The notes below the pieces were generated by a model, which was given only the letters and a program-made list of their open reading frames with translations, was not told the DNA's origin and ran no database searches. A stretch of DNA of 64,000 nt from Unio delphinus (taxonomy: Eukaryota; Mollusca; Bivalvia; Unionida; Unionidae), in assembly GCA_029339505.1 (NCBI GenBank), contig JAQISU010001239.1, positions 9,679,001 to 9,743,000 of the forward strand, read 5' to 3'. Each line of letters starts with the position of its first letter. Within the stretch, counting starts at the first letter, position 1. A program made the position numbers and the translations under genes. This document shows positions 23,300 to 35,528 of the stretch, one piece after another.

Positions 23300-23478
23300 T
23301 TATTTATTTATTTTATTTATTTTTTTATTTATTTGTTTGTTTGTTTGTGTTTGTTTGTTTGTTTGTTTGTTTGTTTGTTTGTGTTTGTTTGTTTTTGTTT
23401 GTTTCTGTTTATTTTTGCTTGTTTGTTTTTGTTTGTTTATTTTTATTTGTTTGTGCTTGTGTTTGTTTGTTTGTTTGT
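23300..23478. repeat. (TTTG)n/(TTTA)n imperfect microsatellite
   Basis: Long TTTG-rich run inside copy 1 of the duplicated segment. The Phe/Val/Leu/Cys-rich frames across it are artefacts. Confidence 0.9.
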
Positions 23479-23627
23479 AATTTTAAAGATTTTCCGAAAT
23501 TGTTTAAGGTATCCTTTCATATGGGTTCTTTGTGCAGTGCGGGAGCTGCCCAGCGGTGTAATAGAAGAAGAAAGTATTCTATATGTTCCAAGTTTTTTCT
23601 TTTCTTCCTAAAAGATTTATTCGTTAG

Positions 23628-23630
<3 letters not shown>

Positions 23631-23698
<68 letters not shown>
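23631..23698. repeat. (GA)n microsatellite
   Basis: About 34 GA units. It truncates the duplicated-segment similarity. Confidence 0.95.
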
Positions 23699-23700
<2 letters not shown>

Positions 23701-24799
23701 TAATAAACAGCAGAAGAAAATTCAAAATTTGATCATTGCTAATAAGAACTGTTAAGACTCGGGACATACTTCTAAGTCTAGGGACACCATTTCTGAGTCT
23801 CGGGACACAGGACACCATTTCTGAGTCTCGGGACACAGGACACCATTTCTGAGTCTCGGTACACCATTCCCAGAAGAGTAATGTCAAAATCAATTTCAGC
23901 CAATGAAACTAAGTACATGTAAACATGTAGTCGGATCGATCAATACTACTGCACTGAAACCTATGCCGGCTTGTGTAAGAACGCTACATGTAAGTAAGAA
24001 AGCTACATGTAAGTAATAAAGCTACATGTAAGAGACCTACATGCACCTATGAAAACAGCGTCATCTTGGTCACTATATTGGCATGACATGATTCTAGAGA
24101 AGGTAGAAACGTCATTGCAACTACTGACGGAATCAAACTACCTTCAAGCAATAGCTTCGGAATGATGAATCTTCAATTAGTTTACGTTTCCAAACATTTT
24201 AGTATGGTCATATGAAGTATGGACTTTGTAGTTAACAATACGTTTCCAGTCATTTGTTTCTGAGTGAAAATCGGCATTAAAAATTGTGAATGATTCCATA
24301 AATCTAAGTCAGTTTTATCAAATACTCTTGAAATGTCAAAGATCAAACCACTTTGTTTGGTTTTGACTCTTGGGTTTTGATAGTAGAAGTGGCGGTTGGT
24401 TTTAACATCGATCGATCGATAAAAATAACGTAGATTTCTAAGTATTTGTTTAAATTTAATGGAAAAGTCGCTGATATTAATTGATTCTCTTAATTTTGGG
24501 CGAATGGATTCAGCTTATCATCATTCATTTGTAGCTTACTACACCGCATCCATGACTTAAAATCAGAACACTTCTCTATGCTTTAGATGGTGAAACCATC
24601 TTCATTTGAACAGCTGGATTTATACATTTGAGTGTCGCATCCACTTATATACATATCTCCAACTGAACAAGCGGATGTACGAAATGATAATTCACTTGAG
24701 GTTGAAATTTGAATTGGTAAACAAAATCATTATTCACTGACTAATCGGTCATGTGTTATCGTGTCATATCTTTCTACATAATACAGGATGTAAAATCAA
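23699..24799. other. Intergenic
   Basis: Short tandem 'ctgagtctcgggacacagga' units at 23,752-23,870 (about 30 bp, 3-4 copies) and 'gctacatgtaagtaa' repeats at 23,980-24,035. Otherwise no gene or element is recognised. Confidence 0.6.
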
Positions 24800-24943
24800 T
24801 TGCCAGTAGCTTCTCGTGGGTCGGTGGTTCTTTCGGGGGGGGGGGGGGTCCCGGGTTTCTTCCTTTACCAATATATACTAGCCGCCATGTATAGCCTATC
24901 GTGTTCTGAAAATGGCGTTTAACCCTACAACAACAACAACAAC
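24800..24943 (+). mobile_element. tRNA-derived SINE, family A (copy 5), 5'-truncated
   Basis: Begins at ttgccagtagcttctcgtgg, lacks the tRNA head and ends in the (ACA)n tail. It is part of the duplicated segment and corresponds to copy 4. It carries an expanded G-run. Confidence 0.85.
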
Positions 24944-25955
24944 ATTCCCGAAGTAGAATATTATATTAACATCCAACCTTACAGGATAAATTCGTGGGAT
25001 AAAGATAAACAGGACTCGTCAAATTCTGACAATGGCGCTTCACTTGGGTCTTTAGAGAAACATTTAAGCTCGAAATGTCTCTGGCACAAAGTGGTGTGTT
25101 CAGTTAGCATAAAGCCATCTCTCTTTAATTTGATTGCTCATACAGCTCGCCTTTTAGATTCCATTAGAAATGTGAGGGGAAAAAAAACATAATCTTTTGT
25201 CTGGAACTTCTGTTATTTACACATCTTTTTAGGGGTGGGTGGAGGGGTGGGGTGGCGGGCACCAGACAGATCCCCGCTCCCATTTTCGAAAACAAAGGAA
25301 CCAAATTTTCATGCGTTGGTATGTTACTCCCGATATGTAGTTTGGTGTTTTTTAATATATTTTTTCTCACCTTTCTAAAATTTCTGTTTATGTAGTTAAA
25401 CTGTGATGGGGTATTGTATCCTTAGTGTTTCTATAGGGTTGATCATTCGAATAGGTTTTATTCATCTAATCTCAAATTCTTTCCCTAGTTCATTTTGTCG
25501 ACCTTGGCTAGAGGTCACCTGTAGCTGTATGATATTAATGTCGGTGCTATATGTATGTGATATATAAGACTTTTTTCACAATTTTTTTATATTGATTTAT
25601 TTGATTTTTAATTTTGAAAGAAGTACAATGTACTATCTTTGTTTAGGGGAAAAAAGAAACTTTTGTTTTTGCGGCTTGTATTTTTTCCGTGTCGTTCATC
25701 GCATTGTCTATTTCATAATGAGTTCGATCGTGCTCAAGTGAGGATCCATACATTTTTAAAAATTTAAATTGTACTTCTCCATACTCGAGTCTTTTTTAAT
25801 TTATTAGTCCTTTTAAAGAATTTCCTAAATTGTTTAAGGTACCCTTTGATATGGGTTCTCTGTGCAATTCGGGAGCTGCCCAGATGGTGGTATAGAAGAA
25901 GAATAAAGTATTCAGTATGTACCTTATTTTTGTTTTTCTTCCTAAAAGATTAATT
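24944..25955. repeat. Duplicated THAP segment, copy 2
   Basis: Second copy of 22,446-23,625 in the same orientation, without the TTTG expansion. Divergence judged by eye is perhaps 10-15 percent, so the duplication is not recent. Confidence 0.85.
24979..25224 (-). pseudogene. THAP-domain exon (copy 2), frameshifted
   Basis: Homologous to 22,481-22,721. CVNNRSSRQKI follows an AAAAAG acceptor-like site, but the frame breaks near 25,180 in an A/T-rich run before the FPKD block, so the FPKD and CQRHF parts are in another frame. Both copies end in a stop at the same place. Upstream on the minus strand, MVQYAALNC at about 26,000-26,020 resembles a THAP N-terminus in which the first zinc cysteine would be Tyr. 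Confidence 0.55.
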
Positions 25956-26087
25956 TGCAAGGCATATTTAGAGACACTTAACTTGTATATTTGATTCACA
26001 CAATTTAGAGCTGCGTATTGAACCATCTTGTTTCTACTTGACACTTCGCTGCACAAACTGAATATGATTTGTATACGTTAATCGTCT

Positions 26088-26116
26088 CAAATGACGTCAC
26101 ATCCTGTGTATTTGGA
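26088..26116 (-). promoter_or_regulatory. CRE/ETS promoter-like site (inverted)
   Basis: Minus-strand AGGATGTGACGTCATTTGAG is the counterpart of the site at 21.3 kb: an ETS-like GGATG plus a perfect TGACGTCA. It lies just upstream of the MVQYAALNC frame of THAP copy 2, so it may be that gene's promoter. Confidence 0.45.
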
Positions 26117-26563
26117 TGGGAGCTAACAATAGTTGGGATAGATTAAATACACAAACTACTAAATATCCTTCTATTTACAATAAAATTACGCAGGTCCGGG
26201 TTTTTGTCCCCTTTAAATAATACATATGCATCTTGTTCGTGATGTTATCGTTTGAACCAATCATATTTCGAAGAGTCCAAAACACCATATCTTTCAGTAA
26301 ATAGAGCACGCTGTATATGAGCGTAAGTTTGTCCGGCCAGCAAAAGTCGTTTTAGAGCCCGTAACTTCAATTTGGTGCTACATATGAAAAGTCAACGATA
26401 GTAAAACAAGCCATATATTTGGTATTTGGTCGCGTACCTTCAAAGACCTAAAATATGAAAAGGAGATTGAAGGTCAGGCGTGGAACGATGTTTTTGGAAG
26501 TACTTTTACCTTGTCTTTTTTATAGTATGATAGAGGGGGTCCTTTGTCAGAATGGGTCATGAG

Positions 26564-26760
26564 CAATGTTCCCTCTAAGCTGTGCTCGTGTGCGCGCGCA
26601 CACAACTCTCCGAGCGCGCGCACACACATTACAACAGAGCGCACAAATGTTTCGTTTTGTAGGCCTATATACAGTTATGTGGCGCACAAAAATTTAAATT
26701 TCCTTGCACAGCCAATATCTTTTGCCGCACACAGCCTTCGGAAAATTAGAGGGAACATTG
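26564..26760. mobile_element. hAT-like MITE
   Basis: 197 bp. Terminal inverted repeats CAATGTTCCCTCTAA (left) and its complement TTAGAGGGAACATTG (right). Flanking 8-bp duplications are GTCATGAG (26,556-26,563) and GTCATGAT (26,761-26,768). An 8-bp duplication is the hallmark of hAT transposition. The interior contains GCGCGCAC-rich arms that can pair. No ORF; non-autonomous. Confidence 0.85.
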
Positions 26761-26893
26761 GTCATGATGGTATTCTCAGGAAATTGTGTCACTCGGTACG
26801 ATATTTTTCCTTCAGGTCATGGCTTATAGTAAACATCCAGCTCGTGTCAAGCATCACTGTTGTATAATTGCTAGTATATTTTAATCATTAGGC

Positions 26894-26897
<4 letters not shown>

Positions 26898-26963
<66 letters not shown>
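26898..26963. repeat. (CT)n microsatellite
   Basis: About 33 CT units. Confidence 0.95.
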
Positions 26964-26970
<7 letters not shown>

Positions 26971-28614
26971 CGCACACGCACACATGTACTCAACCTGGTT
27001 GAAGTTTCATTCGGTAAATGTAAAAAAATTTAAAAATATAAAAAAGAAGGACCAATATATTCGAGTGAAATGTACACATGTTCTTGGATGGCATATGATA
27101 TTATAATGTTAGTAAGTTGTCACATCTCTACGCATATCAGCGAATGAGTGCTATGCGGTCAGAGATCCTAATGATTCTTAAATTTGGACGAAAAAAAGTG
27201 GTTCCTTGACTTTTTGTCACTGTAAGCTCGCAACAGCTGGTATGTAGTCTCCTCTGACCTTTGCCATCCTATGTTTTTATTTTTATTTTTGAACATTTAC
27301 TTTGGAATGCATTGTCCCTACACGCCACAATAAATGTCCACATGTCAGAAATGGGATTGCAAGGGTCAGAGAAAATTCGGAGCTGTTAAGAACCGTCTTT
27401 TACCTAGCATATATTTGTTGCCACCTAAACCTAAGCTATGATTCCTCACCAGTCAGGAAGGATGGTGTCTTTAAATGGAAGTATGTCTGAATTATTGCAT
27501 TTCCCTTTAAACTTATTTAAGTTTCGGGAGGAGCGAAGATTCGTATCGAGAGCAAGGAACCCTTACTGCACACATGCAAAGCAATTAATAATTATACATT
27601 GTTTTGCATCGCTCTGAGAATAATGATAAAGAAAAGTTATATACATATACAATTTCGTTTGTATTGACTATATTTTAGCGTTTGAGCGAAACTTAAGCCA
27701 AACTTAAATGATCATTTAAGTATTATTGATATAACAAATTCGTAAGGATAATACATGGAAAAATCGAGTTTTACTAAATACAAACGTATTTTAAGCATGG
27801 GTGTAAATTTGCTGTCGTCATCATATGTAATATGCTTAATCCGTTGATTTTTGTATATACTTGTTCTGGACATGTTGCTAGGGAAGCGATCTATCACTTG
27901 TTTCAAAAAGTTGTTTGAACACAAAATATAACTTCAGAACATTCTTTTTTTAAAACTAAAGCCTATTTCCTGGAGCACGTTGTGTTATTTTGTGCAAAGA
28001 TAACATAATATCCCCACTATAGCATATTGAATTGTCACATTTTTATAGTAAACTGTACAATTTCCGCCTATTTTGAATGTTTTCACTGGATGCCGCCATT
28101 CGGTATTGGTATAACGGTACCAATTGTACAACCCCAAGGAGGCAGCATTCAAGCAAAAGTCCATTGATAGCTATGAAGGGGTAAATTTCAGGCGATCTAT
28201 TAATAAAATATTAGGTGAGGCCAGATAACCATTAGTTATATTTATGGAGACATACCGTGTCAAAAGGGGATTCTGTCTAGTATAGTGATGTATTCATTTA
28301 GAGTGGGAACGTTGTTACTTTTTAGCACCTTTGTTTATTCAGCAATCAGACTGACTGCTAGAGACATTTTAAAGTTTCGTTTTCACGAAGTGTCAGACTT
28401 GAGAAAACGCAGGGATTCTGTTACTTAAAAGACGACCAGGTCAGGCTGATCAGACGTAAGGGACGCTTTGAGAAAAAGCGTGGGAAAAGACGTTTAATTT
28501 TGATTGGTCACGGTTAAATAAGGGATGTGTTTTCACACGAAATTTCGTAGGACATATTATCACATTATTGAAACCTGTAGTTAGTCTGAACGTTTCCTGT
28601 GAGAGGACAAGAGA
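26964..28614. other. Intergenic
   Basis: No convincing gene or repeat boundary. The last 200 bp may belong to the LTR-like repeat that follows. Confidence 0.5.
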
Positions 28615-29895
28615 TAGAATTATTCACTAAGACTCCGGATGTTTTTTGAGAGAAATACATTCGTTAAGGAATCGTGGTCCAGAAAAACCGCCAAACCAAC
28701 GTTTGAGTGATACGCCAAGAACACAAAGGTATAGTGTCACAATTACATGTAATTTGTTGATGCAATTTATATAATATTTGCTTTAGTTTACAGGTCTTGC
28801 ATGATTTCATTTGATACATTTGTATAGTAATGTGCTTTTGTATTATTAAGTGGAAGTTCTTGTATGATTCTAAGTTAAGATTGACGTAGTGTTAATTTAT
28901 GTCGTAAAACACTATGCTGAGTTATGAGTAGGAAATGTTACGTTAATTTTTGAACTTTTCATCTTGTTTGCATAATGATTAGGTTCTAAGAATTTAATGT
29001 ATTACATTAGTTAATGATTTACTAGAATACACATGAATTCACCTAATTTAGATTTCATAGATGATTAAGCGACAGTGTATTCAATGTATGTGCTGTGTAA
29101 GTTAAGGCGAGGTCAGAATTCAAAACCTCGATTTATAGTGTGTTAAAGTATAAAGTCATGGCGTAACGAATTAGCAATTTGTTTAACTCCGGTCATTTGA
29201 GGACATGTGTAGTTAATCACTAGCTATAAAGTCTGTTTACCACTGATAGAAATATCTGATTTTCGAACCAGGAATAATGAAAATTCTCAACTGTAACAAT
29301 TGTAACGAGAGACTTAGGGTTGTTTTAATTTCTTTTGGAAGGGAGAAATAGCTTTTTGGAACATCTTGAAGTTACGTAAATTGAGAAGTACACTTTGGAA
29401 AAGAAATTGGAAAACGGGAATTGCAGTGAGCGCATGATGCAGTAGGAAAGTCCAGAATCGAGCGGAAAAATCTACGTGTGCAGATTTACCAGAGACGGAT
29501 GAAAAGTGTCTTCTAGAATAAACGTTGAACTGAACAGTGAACGGGGACCGAGGACTAGCAGGTTATGAACAAGGCGTTGACTTCGATTGTACCACTCGAT
29601 CCTATGATGATTTAAAGCTATCAGTAACAGATCGGCTAATTTGTTTAAATATATTTCGAATTTTATTGTATTTGGCGAAAGTTTTATTTCTAAAGTAGAG
29701 TGTATTCCTAATGAAAGGAAGTTTCATAATTGTGTATGTACTTGATTAAATTATTATTTTATCTTTACGCGGGCTCGTAGTTGTTTCTTCAATATACCTA
29801 CTCAGTTTACTCTATCTATTCTCATACTCGAACAGGGCAATTATATCGAAGGAGGTCATCTCTTAGATAACGAGTACCAAAAGGGAGTGGGTTAT
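28615..29895 (+). repeat. LTR-like dispersed repeat R2 (copy 1)
   Basis: Shares with 53,470-54,700, in the same order: 'aagactccg', 'gtgatacgccaagaacacaaagg' (then GTAT, donor-like), an AT-rich middle, 'ttttatctttacgcgggctcgt', 'tacctactcagtttact' and 'gggcaattatatcg…ggtcatctcttagata'. The layout, ending at GGGCTCG followed by the start of another unit, resembles an LTR plus leader of a retroelement, but no pol gene or second LTR is seen. Class uncertain. Confidence 0.5.
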
Positions 29896-29999
29896 AGTAT
29901 TTACTATTATTGTATATAATACAATACCCCTTGACAAAGTGGGACTTAATACTTACCCTTTGACAAGTGGAGCTAGTAAAACTATACACTATAATAACC

Positions 30000-30460
30000 A
30001 CCACCCGAAACCTGACAATGACTTTGTTTACAAGGAAGCCAACAACATGTAATGACTGGTCACACTCTCCACTATAGATTATTTGCCCATCTTCAATTTT
30101 GCGTTCTCTTAGAGTTTTCCATCTGACTTTACAGAGCCTCATAATGTGCCATGTGCAGTGTTCCAGCTCATGAGTCAACTCTTGGAATTGGTTGCAATTT
30201 GGCGATGCCAATGCAGTCTTTCTCTCTGATTTTATGCAGTTTCAGTAACACACTTGTCACCTCCGTATGGGTGTACAACGGTAGGCGCGGTCCTTGTTGA
30301 CTCGGGCGACGACCGATCCTGTACAACGGTAGGCGCGGTCCTTGTTGACTCGGGCGACGACCGATCCGGTATGGTAGGTTCAGATTTGTTTCAGCATTAT
30401 CAGTGTGTCTTGGGCAAGAGTCGTCTTGTGAAGCCCAGACCAAGGAGTTGCCAGAAGGGG
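30000..30460 (-). mobile_element. RTE-type LINE, 5' fragment with endonuclease N-terminus
   Basis: The minus frame has ELEHCTWHIMRLCKVRWKT and YSGECDQSLHVVGFLVNK, the start of the apurinic-type endonuclease domain of RTE/BovB-like ORFs (the LCE/K..W and GVGF.vNK blocks). The catalytic Glu of the usual LCE(T/V)RW block is Lys here. It is preceded by two tandem 47-bp units. The similarity stops near 30,010; the rest of the element is missing. Confidence 0.7.
30273..30366. repeat. 47-bp tandem pair, likely LINE 5' UTR monomers
   Basis: Two identical units beginning tgtacaacggtaggcgcg and ending gggcgacgaccgatcc. Their place just before the RTE ORF start suggests promoter monomers. Confidence 0.85.
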
Positions 30461-30619
30461 TTGTAGTACATCGTCCAGCTGCCTTACGATCTCCACTCCG
30501 GATTTTCTTATAGGGTTTACTCCCTTAGCCTTGGGCTAACAAAGCTGTCCTGTAAGGCAGCAGGAATCTTTGTCCATTTTCCGAGCAGAAAAAGCATCTG
30601 CCACTGCAAACATTAAATC

Positions 30620-31235
30620 AAGTTGTTTTGTGAAATAAATATACTTTCTACCAATTTCAGTTTGCATGCTACACATTGTCTCTCTTAAATGCAGTGGGGT
30701 ACCTGATTTTGTCCATGTCATATTGATAATCTAACATTGTTCTCTATGACAGTGTGTGACATGCATGCTGAAGTAGGAAGTAAAGTATATTCATTTCACA
30801 AAACATTAGCATTGAGGTCAGTGGAAAAACAATTGGTACCGTGATACCTTTTGCTTGCTTGGGGCAGCACTGGCTGTGATTGGTGCATTATATAAGAGTT
30901 GTACTTTCTGTTAGTCTTAAATGAAAATTCAAGCCTCTTGGCAACATGTGAGATTATGTTACTTCATATCTCGATCATATTTTGTAATTTTTTTTTAGAT
31001 GTGGCACACATGGGTGAACATATGTCTGTTGTGACTAGATAACTCTTGGGCAGAGTTATTTCTCTTAAGTGCAATGGCGTATCTGGTTTTTGTCCTTATC
31101 AAATTAATAATCTAACATTGTTCTCTATGACAGTGTGTGACATGCATGCTGCAGTAGGATAGAAAGTATATTTATTTCAGAAAACAATAGCATTGAGGCC
31201 TATAGAAAAACAATTGGTACCGTGATACCTATTGA
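30620..31235 (-). repeat. Dispersed repeat R1 (two inverted tandem copies)
   Basis: 'aacattgttctctatgacag…cattgaggtcagtgg…acaattggtaccgtgatacc' appears at about 30,620-30,930 and again at 30,990-31,235. Both are the reverse complement of the copy at 17.3 kb. No coding potential. Confidence 0.7.
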
Positions 31236-32690
31236 CTGCCTGGTGCAAGTACTTAAACCGACGATTCGGGATATCTGGATGGTAATAACACCCGAAATTG
31301 ACAACTAAACAAAGCACCTGCAACAAAGAAGATTTGGCAATGGGGAATGTTCCCTTTTGCAAAAATAGGTTAACATATTTTGTTTATGAAGTATTCAGAT
31401 TGGTCTAAATTACAATCTAGAGAGTTATTATAATGGTTATCAATTTATACAAATAAGCAATGTATTGGGTCCAAGTGTTTTGAACTATTTTATCATTTTT
31501 AAGAGACAGTGTCACCAAGACATTTTCGGCGTAGGGATTCTATCCAAATTGGATACTAAATCGCCATATTGTAGAAGCACTTACTTACCAGCAATGGTGC
31601 AGAATAGTGGCTAGTGTTTCAGCCTGCGACCCAGAGTAGCCGGACGAGGACGAAACCGTGTTCGGACCTTCTCGGCTATTTCTACGAGATAAAAGTATGA
31701 TACGTACGACTAACATCGATCAACTTATCAAACTGAAAGTAGAAAATATATTCCATATTAGAATGAAAAAGCGAGCAACTGGAAACAGTTAAAGTTGTTG
31801 TGGATGGGCCTGATGTAATTGTCAACTGACCTGTTGTATTTGGAAGGAGTTTAATCTTTCATGAGCTACCAAGTAAGTACCTGTCTCGTATTTTATTATA
31901 TTATTATTTATTTCTTTAGTGTGGGGTGGGGGATTTAATGCGTGCTGTAGATTCATTTAAACACTTCTAAACGTACTTTGTCACTTTGGTCACTATGAGG
32001 TATGATTTGGCAGTAGGACTTCAGATGAAGAGAAACAGTTTATATCAACTTCTTGCAAAACTCAAATCACACTTTGCTACTGTGTTTCGTAGGCACGGTG
32101 TGGCCTTATAATGTAAGACGTCGGCATTGATATGGGTGCGCTCTGCAGGTATAATGAATTTCTTGGAGAGTGGTGGTGCAAGGTGAAGTTGTCCACATTG
32201 GCAATATGAACAGTGGAGAGAATGTCGGAACACCTCTGTGCTACTTTCACGTACTATGGGTGGCTAAATTTATTTTAGATATTGAAATTGTGGAACTTGT
32301 CCTTGACCGAATCACACCGCAAACTAAAATGCCTACTCCCTTATGCTAAAAAAAATTAGCCCGAAGGAGAGTTCAATATCTTTAGCAGTTATTAAAAGAG
32401 GGAAATTGAATTTTACCAGACTGGACAATGCCAGCTTCTAACAAAGCAATGAATGAATGACCAAATATATAAGATGTGGAAAGAAAAGTTTATCAGCTCC
32501 TTTTTAAAAAAATACAATTTACATCTGAAGTCCATGAAGTGAAAAACAACCAAGCGGAGCTAGCACTTTAAAAAAAAAAGGAAGGCCAAGTTATATAAAA
32601 TTCTTTGAATAATATCTGAGATATATTAATTTTTTTAAAATTCTTGTACAGATGTTGATAACTCGACGATTGCACCAACATGTCATGAAC
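31236..32690. other. Intergenic
   Basis: A GC-richer patch (about 31,620-31,690, cctgcgacccagagtagccg) is the only notable feature. No gene seen. Confidence 0.5.
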
Positions 32691-32699
32691 ATTTGCAAA

Positions 32700-33414
32700 G
32701 CTGTATATCTTGAACAGAGACGCATCAGCTCTATTTGCAAATATCTTTCAGTTGGTGCCACTAAATTAAAACAATTGTGTGTTCATTAGTACTTTCAAGA
32801 CTGGACTATTGTAATTCAATTCTGTCTGGTTCGTCTCATTATTAACTCCCCAAACTTTAAAAAGCTCAATACACAGCTGTTCGGATCATCCTTAGAGTAC
32901 CACGACCAGAGCACACCTCCCCGCTGCTCTGTACCCTTCACTGGCTATCCATTTGATCCAGAATCAAACACAACATTTGTTCTCTGTGTTGCGTTTCACT
33001 GACGGACTCCAGTCCAACATACCTATCTGACCTCACCCATGTATATACACCAGCAAGATACTTATGGTCCTCTTCTAACAATCGTGTGTTCATTATTCCC
33101 ACAATGAAAATAAAGTCAAATGGACCAACATTCTTTTAGCATACCAGGGCCCAGTAACATGGTACGAATTGCCCATTGAGATTAGACACAAAGAAACAGT
33201 GATCCCTTTCAACAGTGCTCTTAAACCTCACCTTTTTCGACTGCATGAACAAATTTAAAGACTTAATAATGTTTCCTACCTTAAATATTTTCAGTACTCT
33301 TTGTGTATTGTATTTCATGGTGGTTTTTTTTACCTTTTTGTTATTTTATAGTCATATCATTATGGATGTTGTAAAGCGGTTAGAGCTTCTAAAGATTAGT
33401 CGCTATACAAAGTC

Positions 33415-33477
<63 letters not shown>
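32700..33477 (+). mobile_element. CR1/L2-type LINE 3' end, degraded
   Basis: Broken frames translate in order to blocks typical of the C-terminal region of CR1/L2 reverse-transcriptase ORFs: LDYCNSILSG, AVRIILRVPRPEHTSPLL, LHWLSI, YLSDLTHVYTPARYL, then TELPIEIRH-like and ALKPHLFRL-like ends. Stops and frameshifts are frequent, so it is dead. It ends 'ttagtcgctatacaaagtcc' and (TTA)n, like the antisense copy at 7.5 kb. Confidence 0.8.
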
Positions 33478-33479
<2 letters not shown>

Positions 33480-33658
33480 CGGCTTTGTTTTACCTAAAAC
33501 ATCTGCAAATATAAATTGCTCACCTTAGTTAAATTTGGAAATGAGCATAAAATTATCATAAATGTACGTCTTTTTTTTTTCAAACAAAGGCGTGTAAGAT
33601 AATAAGATCTACTAAATTAATTGTAATTGTCAGTTTTATGTTTGAAGTTTTAACATTT

Positions 33659-33659
<1 letters not shown>

Positions 33660-33717
<58 letters not shown>
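33660..33717. repeat. (CT)n microsatellite
   Basis: About 29 CT units. Confidence 0.95.
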
Positions 33718-33722
<5 letters not shown>

Positions 33723-35515
33723 GCACGAGTTGCGTTTGTCACAATTTCACATACATGATAGTTGCTAATTCAAAGTTAGATATAGAGAAAAAAAAAACTT
33801 TTTCCCTTTTATATAATCGTCTCTCAATATCACGTCCTTGGACCTTTTCACGATAGAATCCTCCCTATTCTTCTCGCAGCAAGACTTCTTGCCTTCCGCA
33901 GAAATTATAGTCTGACGAATTTAGCGTTGTAAAACAAATATAAAACACGAAAATTCGCCTGAGAAATCCACGTCGTCCTAATTTATCTAATCAGTATTTT
34001 AGATTTATTTAACCGCCATTCATTGTTTGGAAAATATTTTCCGTTCTCCTTAACAAATCTGTCTCTGCAAAGTTTGAACTTATGACAGTCATTTCAGAAA
34101 GTGCAAATGCTGTTTCTGCAACCTGAAGTGGTTAATCATGGTAATTACTGATGCATGAACTGCTGGCTGCCACTCCACGGTTACTCAAAGTCTATGACTT
34201 CCATCAGGTAATATGCGATTTCTAGCGCTGGATAATTATAAGATTTTCTAACATACATGTATTTGATGATTTCCGCTAACATTAATATATGTATTACTAA
34301 CTTATTTCCTCTTCTTTCATAAGATATACAAAATTGTTCCTTTTACTATAAATATATCTTTTATGTCTTCTCACAGTAGGTAGGTAGTTGGGTTGGTACT
34401 TCACATGATGTCCGCGAATTATTGGCCATGTTGTGCCAATTACAGAATAGTAAAATTGTCACATTTTAAATTTTTTTTTTATAAGTTTAAACTTAGAGAT
34501 AAAGATTGCCAAAAACTCTTTAGTTGAAAAAAGACCAAGCATGGCTTTCGTCCGAATTTATTTTCAGCATAATAATGCTTGCTAAGTTTACCTTGGACTA
34601 GTGCAAATCAGAAATAAGATTTGAAATCGTTGCTTACACTGTTGTTTTTTTTCTCTCTGAAAGTTTATAAATTTATATACATTAAAACCATAGGAAATGA
34701 TCAGTTATGTTTGCTAATTCAGCATCTGTATTTTTTAAGGTCTGTCAGATTTCTTTTGAAAAAGATACGTTTTTGGTAACCCCCTCCATGAATTGTCAGC
34801 ATATATCGATGACTACCAGGTAATTAGCAATGTCTGCAAGCTTGTCTCGTGACCTATGATTGTTAACTATCGGATCATTTAACTAACAATAATACATCTG
34901 AATGACAATAATATTGTCATTATAAACTATGTCTGTCTGTATGTCTGTCTCTCTCTGTCTCTCTCCTGAATGCCTGAAACTTGTTTACCAAAGTACAGTC
35001 TATTCTTGTGTGGATGTAATTTGTTACAATACTGACCGAGGAAATATTTAGATTAGCAGAACAGTGTAGTTTGTGATAAGGCGATGATAAAAGAACCGGA
35101 ATCAGCTTACTCAGTTTGAGTAGACTGAGCTATCACATGACTGTATAGATAAACAATTCTTACTCTTCATATCTTCAGATTATTACACCAAATGTTGACA
35201 CCGTGGGCAAGATTGGATGACAACTGGGCAACATGCACACCATGACTGATAAGATTAGAGTGTCAACATGTGAGAGTATGCACGTATATTTGGGAATATG
35301 AAGGAAAAAACAACTTTAAATTGCAAAGGACATAAGAAACATTTCGACCAGATACGATAAGTGTATATATGGACTAGAAGAGTTGATTGATTCATAGGAA
35401 TGGATAACACTTTCAACAAAACGGATATGTATTGTCCTTCAGAAGATACTCGAACTATAGAATCAAACAACCATGAACCAGAGCCGAAGAGTTCATCATT
35501 ATATTATAACACTGC
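33718..35515. other. Intergenic left flank of the Polinton
   Basis: AT-rich. No gene, inverted repeat or known element was recognised. Confidence 0.6.
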
Positions 35516-35528
35516 AGTACGTGAAACC

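Larger units (their letters stand above)
22446..23625. repeat. Duplicated THAP segment, copy 1
   Basis: Runs from the SINE through the THAP exon, 'ctaaaatttccgtgtatgta', 'gatcatccgagtaggtttta' and 'gcgggagctgcccagc' to 'cctaaaagatttattcg', where a (GA)n tract begins. It aligns in order with 24,944-25,955. A (TTTG)n expansion at 23.3-23.5 kb is specific to this copy. Confidence 0.85.

Noticed and set aside
23113..23703. 196- and 136-codon plus-strand open frames
   Set aside because: Low-complexity translations of (TTTG)n and (GA)n tracts inside a duplicated repeat.
33215..33514. 99-codon frame with a leucine run
   Set aside because: Translation of the (TTA)n tail of the degraded LINE.
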